A stretch of DNA of 62,822 nucleotides from Planctomycetota bacterium (GTDB taxonomy: Bacteria; Planctomycetota; Phycisphaerae; Sedimentisphaerales; Anaerohalosphaeraceae), in contig VGXU01000009.1 in assembly GCA_016873215.1 (NCBI GenBank), forward strand, positions 1-62,822. Reading direction: 5' to 3'. Positions within the stretch are counted from its first letter, which is position 1; every line of letters begins with the position of its first letter. The translations under genes and the position numbers were made by a program. Shown in pieces: positions 9,158 to 17,763 of the stretch. The notes under the pieces are model-generated. The model ran no database searches. It was not told the origin of the DNA and was given only the letters and a program-made list of their open reading frames with translations.

Positions 9158-10063
9158 ATGGAAAATGACGTAATACGTTTCGAAGGGTTGGTTAAGTATT
9201 TTGACGGACGTTGCGTCCTCGACGACATCGACCTGAAAATCCCCCGCAGCTGCATTTATGGACTTCTGGGCCGTAACGGCGCCGGCAAAACCACGCTGAT
9301 TCGTATTCTGCTGGGGCTGGAAGAGCCGACGCGGGGGCAGGCCTTGATTTTCGGTACGTCGGGCCGCGACTTAACCGCACGGCAAAAACACAGCATCGGC
9401 TATGTCGCTGAAGGCCATCATCTCATCGGCTATTATACGCCGTACAAATTGATGGCGACCTGCCGGGCAATGTGCGGCAAATGGGATATGGCAACATTCA
9501 ATAAGCTTCAGGAGTTATTCAATATCCCGATGGGCCGCAAAATCAAGCAGCTCTCCACCGGCATGCGGGCGCAACTCAATCTGGCAATCGCTTTGGCAAT
9601 GGACCCGGAGCTTCTCATTCTCGACGACCCGACGCTGGGCCTGGATACGATTGTCCGGCGGCAGTTTCTGGAGCTTGCGATTGAGGTCATTCAAAAAGAA
9701 GGACGCACCATCCTGTTCAGTTCGCACATTCTCGGTGACGTGGAGCGCATTTCCGACCGCATCGGCGTGCTGGTCTGCGGCAGATTAGTTGTCGATTGCG
9801 AGCTGGAGGAATTGAAGCGGCGGATTCGTAAATTCCGCGTCATTTTTGCCGAGACGCCGCCGGATGATTTATATTTGACGGAAATCATCCGCGCCGAACG
9901 GCATGGCCGGGAATTGCATCTGACGGCGGCCAACTGGAATGCACAAAAACATAAAATCATCGAGACCTTCCGCCCCGAAAGTGTCGTTGAAGTTCCGATG
10001 AGCCTGGAAGATATATTCGTCGAATGTACATCAACCGCAAACGGCAATACTTTGACCGAATAA
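9158..10063 (+). CDS. ABC transporter ATP-binding protein
   Basis: 301 residues from the ATG at 9158, preceded by AAAGGAG. Walker A GRNGAGKTT is near residue 40, the signature is LSTGMRAQLNLA, and Walker B is LLILDDPTLGLD. The H-loop follows in FSSHI. The C-terminal 80 residues form the small regulatory domain common in BcrA/YtrB-type ATPases. With the GntR regulator before it and a permease after it, this is a YtrABC-like export or cell-envelope stress system. The transported substrate is unknown. Confidence 0.92.
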   Translation: MENDVIRFEGLVKYFDGRCVLDDIDLKIPRSCIYGLLGRNGAGKTTLIRILLGLEEPTRGQALIFGTSGRDLTARQKHSIGYVAEGHHLIGYYTPYKLMATCRAMCGKWDMATFNKLQELFNIPMGRKIKQLSTGMRAQLNLAIALAMDPELLILDDPTLGLDTIVRRQFLELAIEVIQKEGRTILFSSHILGDVERISDRIGVLVCGRLVVDCELEELKRRIRKFRVIFAETPPDDLYLTEIIRAERHGRELHLTAANWNAQKHKIIETFRPESVVEVPMSLEDIFVECTSTANGNTLTE

Positions 10064-10077
10064 CAAGGAGACCATAT

Positions 10078-10698
10078 ATGTGGACATTAATAAAAAGAGA
10101 ATGCACAGAGGTTTTCACCTATGCCATCGTCATTGCGTTAATTGCAGCCGGCTCGATTTTAGCCGCAGCCTATTTGCAAAAAGATCGTGATTTAGGAGTG
10201 TGTATTTTTGGATTCTTCATATTGGAACTCATTCTGACCGCCGCGGGTGTCAGCCGGATGGTTCTCGACCGGACCCATGGATTTTCTACCTTTTACACCA
10301 GTCATCTGACTACACGCAAACACATCTTTGCCGCTCGTCTGACTGCCGGCCTCTGCCTGGTTGCGATATACTGTATCCCCGTCGCAATCTGGCTGTCCTA
10401 TCAAACCAAACTGGTTCATGCAGATTCCGGCTTTATGCTCAATCTGCCATCCTCTTTTATGCTCCGCCTGATACCGCTTGCCATACTGATGCTTGTTGCC
10501 AGTTTCAGTCTCGGCTTACAGATGGGACTTTCCAATAAACCCATCCTATACTCACTTGGACCATTGGTTTGGGTTGTACTGTTGTTCACCGTAGTAGTCA
10601 TCGGCGGATTTCGATACAGCACCATCGCAATTCTTTTGCTGCTCAACGCATCGCTGCTGTATGCCTGCCGCAAACACTATCTGACAATGTCCTTATAA
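10078..10698 (+). CDS. ABC-2-type transporter permease
   Basis: 206 residues from the ATG at 10078 (AAGGAG, seven bases upstream). It opens MWTLIKRECTEV, as many ABC-2 permeases do, and has about six membrane segments: residues 12-30, 40-60, 85-105, 120-145, 150-175 and 180-198. It follows the ATPase gene with a 14-base gap, so the two probably assemble into one transporter. It is shorter than most ABC-2 permeases and has no large extracellular domain. Confidence 0.8.
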   Translation: MWTLIKRECTEVFTYAIVIALIAAGSILAAAYLQKDRDLGVCIFGFFILELILTAAGVSRMVLDRTHGFSTFYTSHLTTRKHIFAARLTAGLCLVAIYCIPVAIWLSYQTKLVHADSGFMLNLPSSFMLRLIPLAILMLVASFSLGLQMGLSNKPILYSLGPLVWVVLLFTVVVIGGFRYSTIAILLLLNASLLYACRKHYLTMSL

Positions 10699-10716
10699 AA
10701 GAAGGGAAATTACAAT

Positions 10717-12426
10717 ATGCAGCCGCAAAAAAAATGGATTTATACACTCGCAATCGGATTTACCGTCGTGTTTTTCTGGTCTGTCATCTCCTATTGGGGC
10801 GATTGGATAATATACAAAAACATCATCGCTGCTGCTCACCGCTATCCATCTATGAGATTATACGAGCCGGATTTACTCAGGATAAAAACCGCAGACACTA
10901 AAAGCTATGAGCCGGGATGTTTTGATTTCCGTATTAATCTGGAAGAATTATTTTCGCGTCAAACCGGTTTAGGTATATCTGGAAATCGTTCATTCGAACC
11001 GGAAATCGAATTTTCCTATCCAACAGACAAGGGCTGTCGAGAATGCTTTGCCTATGATAAAAAAATAGGGCAATTTGTCATTCAGGACATTAATTACGAA
11101 CAAAAAGAACCCCTCCAGAAAATCGTGGGCTATATCGGCCCCAAGGGATACTCCGCGAACGTCAATCCCCAAGTGGGAACCTTTTCAAATCCGTTCTATG
11201 TCCACTGGCTCAGACTATCTCCCGGCGTAATGGCTCATATTGTATATGACAACATTTTGCGGCGTTTCTACCGCATTGAGATAAATTACGCCATACGCAA
11301 ACCAGATTCTAAAACCACGTTTTATATCATTTCCCCGGATTCTATCAAGGTTGTCGAGGGCCCCCAACTGCAAATTGATAAGACTATTGTGGATAGATGG
11401 AAATGGAAAAGAAATGGATATGATTTTTCCTTGTCATGGATGCCGCCTCAACAACGGATTCGCAAATTGAAACCGGATTATTCGGAGGGTCAATACGCCT
11501 CCGCTGACCCCAACAATCTGCCCGATGGGGCATACCGCGAAACGTTCATTCCTTTTGAGAATGCGCCCAAATCTTTTGCCTACAAAATTGATTTTCTCAT
11601 TCTTTGTGAGGACGGCAAAATCGATTCTATCGACGGCAACACCTTGACGGTAGCAGGATGTGCCGGCTATCTGCCCCAGGTTGGCTTTTATCAGCAATCG
11701 TTGTCCAATCACCCTCAAGACCTGGGCGATTATGATATCCTTGGCCTATATGACCCCAACGACAAGCACCTCGGAACCGCCGTCGCCGCCGTCAGCAGAG
11801 ATGGGCTTTCGATGCAAATCGTATTCTATGATGACAAGGGAAATTTAATAAAAACATCTCTTCCGCCCTGTTTTTACAGTGATGATAATAATTTTTCTGG
11901 ATTGTCTGTATTAACATCTATACCAAGAGGCCCCCTCTTGATAACCTTGCGCTATCTATGGGAAAATCTCCAGCCTCCTGTCCTGCGTCTGCTGGATTTA
12001 CCCGCCAGTCAGTGGTTTAACCCCGAGACCGGATACTCGCATTTATTTGTCCGCCCCAACAGTATGATTGGCTTGATGAAAATAGAGTTTGATAGTTTCA
12101 ATTTCTGGCTTCTGTGGCTCTTTTTGATGCTGCCGTCACTGGTATTGAGTCTCTTGCTGGCAACCTCCGCACGAATCAAAGCTGCCCAAATGGGCTATCC
12201 CGCCCTATCCAAGGATGGCTGGTTTGTTGCCATTCTGACCTTCGGCATCCCCGCTTATATCACGTTCCGGCTGATGCTGCCAAAGGAACGGATGATTACC
12301 TGCGCCAACTGCGGCAACCTGCGGCGGGTGGAGTTTGAAAATTGTCAATCCTGCAAACGCGACTGGCAAAAAACTAAATCGCTCACTACTCCTCCCGACT
12401 GGTCCGCCAAAGATACGGGCAAATAG
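10717..12426 (+). CDS. Large membrane-anchored protein with C-terminal zinc ribbon, GntR-ABC operon
   Basis: A 569-residue protein with one N-terminal membrane helix (residues about 8-28), then a soluble, probably periplasmic, domain of over 400 residues rich in beta strands and aromatic residues. Two C-terminal membrane helices follow (about 452-475 and 490-512). It ends with a cytoplasmic zinc ribbon, CANCGNLRR...CQSC. It is the fourth gene of the YtrABC-like operon (GAAGGGA before the ATG), so it probably works with the transporter. I do not recognise the family. Confidence 0.75.
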   Translation: MQPQKKWIYTLAIGFTVVFFWSVISYWGDWIIYKNIIAAAHRYPSMRLYEPDLLRIKTADTKSYEPGCFDFRINLEELFSRQTGLGISGNRSFEPEIEFSYPTDKGCRECFAYDKKIGQFVIQDINYEQKEPLQKIVGYIGPKGYSANVNPQVGTFSNPFYVHWLRLSPGVMAHIVYDNILRRFYRIEINYAIRKPDSKTTFYIISPDSIKVVEGPQLQIDKTIVDRWKWKRNGYDFSLSWMPPQQRIRKLKPDYSEGQYASADPNNLPDGAYRETFIPFENAPKSFAYKIDFLILCEDGKIDSIDGNTLTVAGCAGYLPQVGFYQQSLSNHPQDLGDYDILGLYDPNDKHLGTAVAAVSRDGLSMQIVFYDDKGNLIKTSLPPCFYSDDNNFSGLSVLTSIPRGPLLITLRYLWENLQPPVLRLLDLPASQWFNPETGYSHLFVRPNSMIGLMKIEFDSFNFWLLWLFLMLPSLVLSLLLATSARIKAAQMGYPALSKDGWFVAILTFGIPAYITFRLMLPKERMITCANCGNLRRVEFENCQSCKRDWQKTKSLTTPPDWSAKDTGK

Positions 12427-12438
12427 AATACGAGTAAT

Positions 12439-12464
12439 CCCCTCGCTGACGCTCGGGGCTTTTT
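12439..12464 (+). terminator. Probable terminator of the GntR-ABC operon
   Basis: Stem CCCC-tc-GC, loop TGAC, GC-tc-GGGG with a two-base internal mismatch, followed by CTTTTT. It lies 13 bases after the operon's last stop. Confidence 0.6.
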
Positions 12465-12571
12465 AGATCGGCTCGCTTCCGCTTGCCGCTGCTGTTTGTA
12501 TGGCACCCGTCTCCGGCATGGATATATTTGCTTCTTTTTAATCGGTGTCAATCTGTGAAATCGACGGTTTC

Positions 12572-12847
12572 TTAAAATGTGATATCAAAATCTTTCAGGT
12601 GGGAATTATAGACCATCGGTGAGATATCGATGCCGCGGATATGGCTGCCGAAATAATCCTGTATCTTCGCAAGACAACTCTGAATATCCCCCTCTTCACC
12701 CTGAATGACCGCTTCCACCGACCCATCGGGCTGATTGCGGACGTAGCCGGTGACGGGGAACTGCGACGCGATACGCTGCGTGGTATAGCGAAACCCCACG
12801 CCCTGCACGTGCCCCTTGAAAATAATGTGTTTAGCCGCCTGCGACAT
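12572..12847 (-). CDS. acyP: Acylphosphatase
   Basis: 91 residues from the ATG at 12847, seven bases after the upstream gene's stop. The catalytic pair of the family is present: Arg in HVQGVGFRY and Asn in GYVRNQPDGSVE. The Gly-rich loop and the C-terminal FDITF strand complete the ferredoxin-like fold. It hydrolyses acyl phosphates such as acetyl or carbamoyl phosphate. A longer frame extends upstream through the preceding gene, but acylphosphatase homology begins only at MSQAAKHI. The ribosome site is weak, so translation may be coupled to the upstream gene. Confidence 0.92.
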   Translation of the reverse strand: MSQAAKHIIFKGHVQGVGFRYTTQRIASQFPVTGYVRNQPDGSVEAVIQGEEGDIQSCLAKIQDYFGSHIRGIDISPMVYNSHLKDFDITF

Positions 12848-12854
12848 ATTTACT

Positions 12855-13829
12855 TTAGGGCTGCGCAAATATCTCATCCATGATTTTATCCGGTTCCGGG
12901 GCCGTGCCTTGCTTCCACGTTTTGACGAGTTGACCATCGATGAGCACCACAACATACGGGCTGGTAATCGCCCATTTTTGTGAGTCGGACAATTTCCCCC
13001 GCAGACAGACCGTATCCGCAGGCACCGGGCCTTTTTCGCTGTACGGCGGAATCGCCACAAACGCGAACTTCATACTGTCATCGCCGGAGGCCTTCATTTT
13101 GCGAAAGTACTGGTCATATCTGGGCACCATCGTCGCACAGGTCGGGCAGTCGTGATGATACATCAACACCACAACCAGCCCTTTTTTGAGCTGGTCGGCA
13201 ATATCAATGTATTGCAGCCACGACCAGAGTTCGGACTGTTTAATCGGCGTCACGACGGCATTGGGGTCGGCGGGTTTTATTCGCGGGTCTTCCATCACGG
13301 GTTTGACTGATTCATCCGGCCTGATACATATTGGTTTGAAAGCAACCAGCATAGGCGCCGTAAAAATCAGCGTCGCGAAAATCGGCGCCGCAAAAATAAT
13401 CGCATGCCATACTTTCGGCCACGGCGGCGGCAGCAGTTTATACTCGTCTCCCGGCCGATTCAAAAGCAGAATCAGAAACATCGGTACATCAATCAATCCA
13501 AGCGTAATCCACGGATTGACATGAATCTGTCCGAAACAGCCGCAGGATTCGGCGCCGATAACGCCCTTATACAGCGTGACGAAAATGAATCCAAAATAGG
13601 CCAGCGTCCCCGCCAGCCACGCGGCCCTGCGAAACAGCCCGCTGACCAACCAGATGCCTAAGCACAATTCCAAGGGGATTTGCAGCAGGAGAAATTCGTA
13701 GGATTCCCAGACGCCGTGCTCTGTCCAGCCGGGAATACAGACCACCAGCATCTCATGAATTTTAAGAATAGAAGCCGCAATTAAAACCAGCCCCCCAAGC
13801 GTCATCACAATTTTATTGGCGATTTTCAT
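12855..13829 (-). CDS. MauE/DoxX-like membrane protein with thioredoxin-like C-terminal domain
   Basis: 324 residues. The N-terminal half has four membrane helices and the MauE-like motif ESCGCFGQIHVNPW near residue 95, a redox-active cysteine pair seen in methylamine-utilisation and DoxX-related proteins. After another helix (about 145-165) and a linker comes a thioredoxin-like domain with MYHHDCPTCATMVPRYDQYF near residues 223-242. The CPTC centre makes it a likely thiol-disulfide or rhodanese-associated redox protein outside the membrane. It is co-oriented with acyP and ends seven bases before it. Confidence 0.82.
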   Translation of the reverse strand: MKIANKIVMTLGGLVLIAASILKIHEMLVVCIPGWTEHGVWESYEFLLLQIPLELCLGIWLVSGLFRRAAWLAGTLAYFGFIFVTLYKGVIGAESCGCFGQIHVNPWITLGLIDVPMFLILLLNRPGDEYKLLPPPWPKVWHAIIFAAPIFATLIFTAPMLVAFKPICIRPDESVKPVMEDPRIKPADPNAVVTPIKQSELWSWLQYIDIADQLKKGLVVVLMYHHDCPTCATMVPRYDQYFRKMKASGDDSMKFAFVAIPPYSEKGPVPADTVCLRGKLSDSQKWAITSPYVVVLIDGQLVKTWKQGTAPEPDKIMDEIFAQP

Positions 13830-14026
13830 ATTGAAAAGCCTGTAAAGAATTATGTTTCAGAAACAAAACCGCATTATAAACCCTTCTGATTACATCCAGA
13901 ATACACCGACAGAGCATACCCCGTTCACATAAAATTGTCAACCTGATGCCCGTTTTTATACTATTCAGTCAGAGATTCGTCCTTGTAAGAAAAAAATAAA
14001 TCAACCGGGTTTTTGTCGAAAAAAAG

Positions 14027-14055
14027 TTGTGAAAAAGAGAGCGATTTGCTACAAT
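14027..14055 (+). promoter_or_regulatory. Promoter of tRNA-Pro
   Basis: TTGTGA at 14027-14032, 17-base spacer, TACAAT at 14050-14055. The mature tRNA starts 14 bases later. Confidence 0.7.
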
Positions 14056-14068
14056 ACCGGCTGGAGTA

Positions 14069-14143
14069 CGGGGCGTGGCGCAGTTTGGCTAGCGCGCTTG
14101 ACTGGGGGTCAAGAGGTCGCAGGTTCAAGTCCTGTCGCCCCGA
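14069..14143 (+). tRNA. tRNA-Pro (anticodon GGG)
   Basis: Acceptor CGGGGCG/CGCCCCG, D arm GCGC/GCGC, anticodon stem CTTGA/TCAAG with loop CTGGGGG, T arm GCAGG-TTCAAGT-CCTGT with one G-U pair, discriminator A. The serine recombinase gene on the other strand ends inside its T loop. Confidence 0.96.
14119..14143. other. Candidate attachment site: tRNA-Pro 3' end
   Basis: The 3' part of the tRNA-Pro gene also encodes the last residues and stop of the adjacent recombinase. tRNA 3' ends are common integration cores. I searched by eye for a second copy of this segment at the other end of the accessory region (34.8-35.3 kb) and did not find one, so the boundaries are unproven. Confidence 0.4.
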
Positions 14144-15621
14144 CTTTTCTCAAATTTGGGCCGTTTGGCAAGAATGTCGAACGGCTTTCTCTTTGTAATG
14201 CAAAGACTTACATCACTTACAGCACGGTTCAAACTCAAGGATTCCAGAAGGTCGCGTTTAAGGGCATTGTTTGAACTTCGCCATAAATCGGCCGCTTTTT
14301 GGCTAAAATCGAATAATTGTATAGCGTTATTACCTTTGGATAGGTCAAAATTCCGGCTATTTTCAGTCGATTGAGTAAGTGTAGCCAGTTCGTTCTTAAG
14401 GGCGTTGGACTTGTTCTCGAATATCGCCTGATCTATTACCCCCGCCAGATATCCATTCAATAGCCGCTCTTGCATGTTCTCGAGTTCAGTTTTGCGTTTC
14501 TGAAAAGCTTTTTGCTGGCGAGAGGCTGCTTCGTTTATGTTGGCGAAAGCTGCTGTGAGTGCCTTGCGGAACCAGTCTGCATATTCAGGGGGCATGCGGA
14601 GCAATTCCAAATCCTTTACAACGGCCTCTTCGAGAACGTCTTGACGCCATCGAATCTTGGGGTGGTCGGCATCGGGGTGATTATTTGCACAGCGAAAATA
14701 AATATGTTCGTTGTATCCCCCGCCTTTGAGTTTCTTGCGGATACGCTCGCCGGTCATCGCTTTGCCGCAGTGTGCACAACGGAACAATCCTCCCGAAAGT
14801 GCGATATTGGTATTTCCGAAGCGACGATTCTTGCCATTAAGAATATCCTGGCAAAGCTCAAATGTCTGCCGGTCAATCAGAATTTTGTGTTTGCCGGGAT
14901 AGTATTTGTCTTTCCTTTTTATCTCGCCGATATAAAAACGGTTATTCAGTATGTGAGACAACGCCGTCCTGTTGAACCGAGGCTGGCTGGCTCTGAAAAC
15001 ATGCCCTTCGTTCAGAAGTTTGTCAGCCAGACTTTTGAACGTGTATTTCCCTGTTGAGTACAATTCAAACATCCGAACTATTGCACGGGATTTTTCAGGA
15101 TGTGGTACAATGGGTTCTTCCTTGTCATCAACATTGATATACCCATAGGGTGCAAGTCCTGTCGGCCAACCCTGCCTTACCTTTTCGTCCATGCCTTTGA
15201 GAACTTCAGCACGAAGGTTATCACTGTAATATTGTGCCACAGCAGCCATCACATTAAACGATAAAGCCCCGGCAGCACCGGGACCAAACTCATTGTCTAT
15301 AAAGGCAAGCTTGACCCCCAGTGTGTCTTCCAGTTCCTGCAATCTAACCGCATCCCGCATATTACGGCAGACGCGGTCAAGCTTGTGGGCAACGATGGCA
15401 TTGATCTTGTGCTTTTGGGTATTTTTCTGTACCCACCCGAACATCTGGTTAAAGGCGACACGTTCAGCACCACGTTTAGCAGATTCAGCTACAACGAATT
15501 CGTTTATAACGTTCCAATTTTCCCGCTGGGCTCTGTCCCGCATAGCCCGAAGCTGGGCATCAATGGAATAACCTTCACGTTGTTCACGCGAAGATACGCG
15601 AGCCCAAAGAACCACATTCAT
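14125..15621 (-). CDS. Large serine recombinase (site-specific integrase/resolvase family)
   Basis: 498 residues. The N-terminal resolvase domain has LWARVSSREQ with the nucleophile Ser10, then AHKLDRVCRN. A recombinase domain follows (about 150-260) and then a zinc ribbon: FRCAHCGKAM near 290 with a CANNHPDADH second half. A coiled-coil stretch precedes the C-terminus (about 365-430). The last residues, EKSRGDRT, and the stop are encoded inside tRNA-Pro, placing the gene exactly at one end of the accessory region. It would carry out integration or excision of the element. It overlaps the upstream 99-residue gene by four bases (ATGA). Confidence 0.93.
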   Translation of the reverse strand: MNVVLWARVSSREQREGYSIDAQLRAMRDRAQRENWNVINEFVVAESAKRGAERVAFNQMFGWVQKNTQKHKINAIVAHKLDRVCRNMRDAVRLQELEDTLGVKLAFIDNEFGPGAAGALSFNVMAAVAQYYSDNLRAEVLKGMDEKVRQGWPTGLAPYGYINVDDKEEPIVPHPEKSRAIVRMFELYSTGKYTFKSLADKLLNEGHVFRASQPRFNRTALSHILNNRFYIGEIKRKDKYYPGKHKILIDRQTFELCQDILNGKNRRFGNTNIALSGGLFRCAHCGKAMTGERIRKKLKGGGYNEHIYFRCANNHPDADHPKIRWRQDVLEEAVVKDLELLRMPPEYADWFRKALTAAFANINEAASRQQKAFQKRKTELENMQERLLNGYLAGVIDQAIFENKSNALKNELATLTQSTENSRNFDLSKGNNAIQLFDFSQKAADLWRSSNNALKRDLLESLSLNRAVSDVSLCITKRKPFDILAKRPKFEKSRGDRT

Positions 15622-15917
15622 AACGAATTTTTCTCCTTTTGCATCTTGACCAATACTTCTGCCACCTGTTTTACATTCATTAGAATTTCGATGGCTTCCT
15701 CGTTAGATATAACACGTTTGTAGGCTTTTGACCAGAGTTTTCTTGTTTCAAGCAGGAGTTCTTCGGATATCCACTGTGTTGATAAAGGCGATTTCTTGCC
15801 CGGTATTTGCGGCTCACCAGGTTTATTGTGATTATCAGGGTCATCCCAGCTGATTGTTTTGACCGATTCGGGATGGCTATCACAGGAAACTAAATTGTCG
15901 CCATTTTGTTTGAGCAT
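15618..15917 (-). CDS. Small hypothetical protein upstream of the recombinase
   Basis: 99 residues. The first 45 are polar and probably disordered (SWDDPDNHNKPGEP). The remainder, from about 48, is helical with SNEEAIEILMNVKQVAEVLVKMQ, which could be a coiled coil or a small helical partner domain. Its stop overlaps the recombinase start, so the two are translationally coupled. This arrangement suggests an accessory factor for recombination or regulation, but no family is recognised. Confidence 0.65.
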   Translation of the reverse strand: MLKQNGDNLVSCDSHPESVKTISWDDPDNHNKPGEPQIPGKKSPLSTQWISEELLLETRKLWSKAYKRVISNEEAIEILMNVKQVAEVLVKMQKEKNSL

Positions 15918-16070
15918 TAGTATAATTCAACTGTTTTCCGATGCATTTTTACCATTTAACGTCTATTTCATACCTGAATTTAATACAAATTATTCTTGTG
16001 AAATTTGCCCTGTTCTTGACACCAATTAAACATTTTCAAGACAAGATTTTTACGCAAATTAGACACCTTT

Positions 16071-16514
16071 TTACACTCCGTTTCGAAAGTATCTGAATAC
16101 CGCGGCTATCACTTTGCCGTCGATTTCAAGCTTCTGCCAGTTATCGGGGTAGAGGGCGACTATGGCTTTCCTGACTTTCGATGGGGATATTTTTAAGCCC
16201 GTCTGCTCAAGTGCTTCAGAAAGCTCTGTATATCTCGGGTCACAGGAGTCTTTGGGCTTTGCTGCAACCTCAGTTTTTTTAGTGTTGTAGAATATGATTT
16301 GGCGCCCGTTGTTGCCGATCCCGGTCTTTCGAATCTCGATGCATCTTTCCTGCAAATCTATGGGATAAAAGGGCCGCCGGGTATAAAGGCAGTATACCGG
16401 TTCAGGGAAGACGCCTGTTTTCTGGAGTTGGTAAAACCTTGCTCGAGAGAGCCCTAGCTTTTTGGCAAGTTCGCTCACCGAGCATATCGATTTGTGGTTT
16501 GTATTAGTGGTCAT
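16071..16514 (-). CDS. AlpA/MerR-like HTH DNA-binding protein
   Basis: 147 residues. Residues 11-45 form a winged-helix of the AlpA/excisionase type (SVSELAKKLGLSRARFYQLQ, then a PEPVYCLYTRRPFY wing). The C-terminal 60 residues (YTELSEALEQTGLKISPSKV) look like a second small helical domain. AAGGA eight bases upstream supports the start. The gene begins within the end of the RuvB-like gene (11-base overlap), so it belongs to the same transcript. Likely roles are excisionase or regulator of the element. Confidence 0.75.
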   Translation of the reverse strand: MTTNTNHKSICSVSELAKKLGLSRARFYQLQKTGVFPEPVYCLYTRRPFYPIDLQERCIEIRKTGIGNNGRQIIFYNTKKTEVAAKPKDSCDPRYTELSEALEQTGLKISPSKVRKAIVALYPDNWQKLEIDGKVIAAVFRYFRNGV

Positions 16515-17523
16515 TTTTGGTGTCCTTAATAATTTTATGGGATGTGTTCATAACATGCTCTTTGCCTTTTTGTGTGATTACCCGAATGGAATTATCCTTC
16601 ACTATAAAACCTTCTTGAATGAGGTATGGTTCAATAATTCTTTGAACGGTTAAACCGGGCAGCGATATTTTTGAACTCAGTACTCCAAGTGATGCTTTAC
16701 CGTACTCGCACAAAGCATTCAGATATGCACGGTCTGACGAGTCCAGCCCATTTTCATCGATTTGCAAAAGTACAAAAGCCTCGTTGGTATCATCAAGGGT
16801 GATTAGATTTCGGCCATGGCATTGGGCCACATGCCAACAGGTCTGAAGATTTCTATTGAGAGCCAGTCGGGGTGTCCTTTTGGCTCGTTGCGCTATGATT
16901 CTTATGACATCATCGGATTCATAAGCCCACCCCAAAGCATCAGCTCTCTGCCGTACGATTTCGACAAGATCCTCGATAGAGTAATAATAAAATGGGCAGG
17001 AAATCCTCATTCGATTTATCAGAGCACCCTGCAATTGATATTCATGAGTTGTTGCCAAAATCATTGTAAAGTTGGCAAGAGGTATAATATGGGAGTGTGC
17101 CGAGGCTATTCCGGCAGGAACATAAAGCTTTTTCTCGGAAAGCGCCGTCAGAAGTATGTGCTGGGATTTTGAATTCATTCCCTGAGCTTCATCGATGAAG
17201 ATGGTGGTATCGGCATCGGCATTTATTAAGATTGAAAATAACTCGGTTTTTTTGTTGACGGTGACTCCATTGCTCTCGATAAGACGTAAATTTCCTAATT
17301 CGGCGTGGATGGCCTTTGCCACCATAGTTTTACCTGTGCCGCTGGGTCCGGTCAGAAGCACCGGGCCAAAGTATAAGTCGCAAGGTCCATTATTTGCGCG
17401 AATATGGAAATGCGCCTCCAATTGGACTTTTAACATATTGATAACCTGCGGCTGGCCCTGGATTCGCGACAAGCTCGTTATTTTGATCTGATTGATATCT
17501 ATGCCATTATTATTCTTATTCAT
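16504..17523 (-). CDS. RuvB-like AAA+ ATPase
   Basis: 339 residues from the ATG at 17523, preceded by GGTGG. The order of motifs follows RuvB: LSRIQGQPQVINMLK, Walker A LLTGPSGTGKTMVAKAI (about 57-72), Walker B TTIFIDEAQGMN (about 113), and a sensor segment with TPRLALNRNLQ. A winged-helix end follows, with GLDSSDRAYLNAL and EPYLIQEGF. True RuvB drives Holliday-junction branch migration with RuvA. This copy is diverged, lies in a mobile region without ruvA or ruvC, and sits next to a HerA-type ATPase. It may act in recombination or replication of the element. Confidence 0.82.
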   Translation of the reverse strand: MNKNNNGIDINQIKITSLSRIQGQPQVINMLKVQLEAHFHIRANNGPCDLYFGPVLLTGPSGTGKTMVAKAIHAELGNLRLIESNGVTVNKKTELFSILINADADTTIFIDEAQGMNSKSQHILLTALSEKKLYVPAGIASAHSHIIPLANFTMILATTHEYQLQGALINRMRISCPFYYYSIEDLVEIVRQRADALGWAYESDDVIRIIAQRAKRTPRLALNRNLQTCWHVAQCHGRNLITLDDTNEAFVLLQIDENGLDSSDRAYLNALCEYGKASLGVLSSKISLPGLTVQRIIEPYLIQEGFIVKDNSIRVITQKGKEHVMNTSHKIIKDTKNDH

Positions 17524-17596
17524 AAGAACCACCGTTTGGAAACTTTTTGATTTTTAAACGAACGATTACTTCCGAATGGTACCCCGTCATATTTAT

Positions 17597-17763
17597 GGAC
17601 AAAATGGCGTTTCAGGACGGTAGCGGACGAAATCCTTTGGCTGTAAATCATTATATTTAATGCAGTTACAATCTTCATATTTTGGACGAAATCACCATTT
17701 CGTCCGTTTCGTCCGCATATTGTCCGGGTTTCGTCCAGCATTTAGTCCACCTCCGGACGAAAT
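17597..17763. repeat. GGACGAAA repeat cluster (iteron/operator-like)
   Basis: Non-coding gap between the HerA and RuvB-like genes. GGACGAAAT occurs at 17625, 17684 and 17755. The complement (A/G)TTTCGTCC occurs at 17697, 17706 and 17728, and a near copy, GGACAAAATGG, is at 17597. The copies at 17684 and 17697 form a perfect 9-base inverted repeat with a four-base loop. Such mixed direct and inverted arrays are typical of replication-initiator or partition-protein sites, or of multi-copy operators. The copy at 17755 lies inside the last HerA codons. Confidence 0.7.

Noticed and set aside
14470-15057. 195-codon frame on the plus strand
   Set aside because: Antisense to the serine recombinase, without ribosome site or recognisable domains.
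17520-17741. 73-codon frame between HerA and the RuvB-like gene
   Set aside because: Its sequence is made of the GGACGAAA repeats and it has no ribosome site; the repeats explain the open frame.
17597-17763. CRISPR array
   Set aside because: Repeat units are only 8-9 bases, in both orientations, with irregular spacing and no cas genes.
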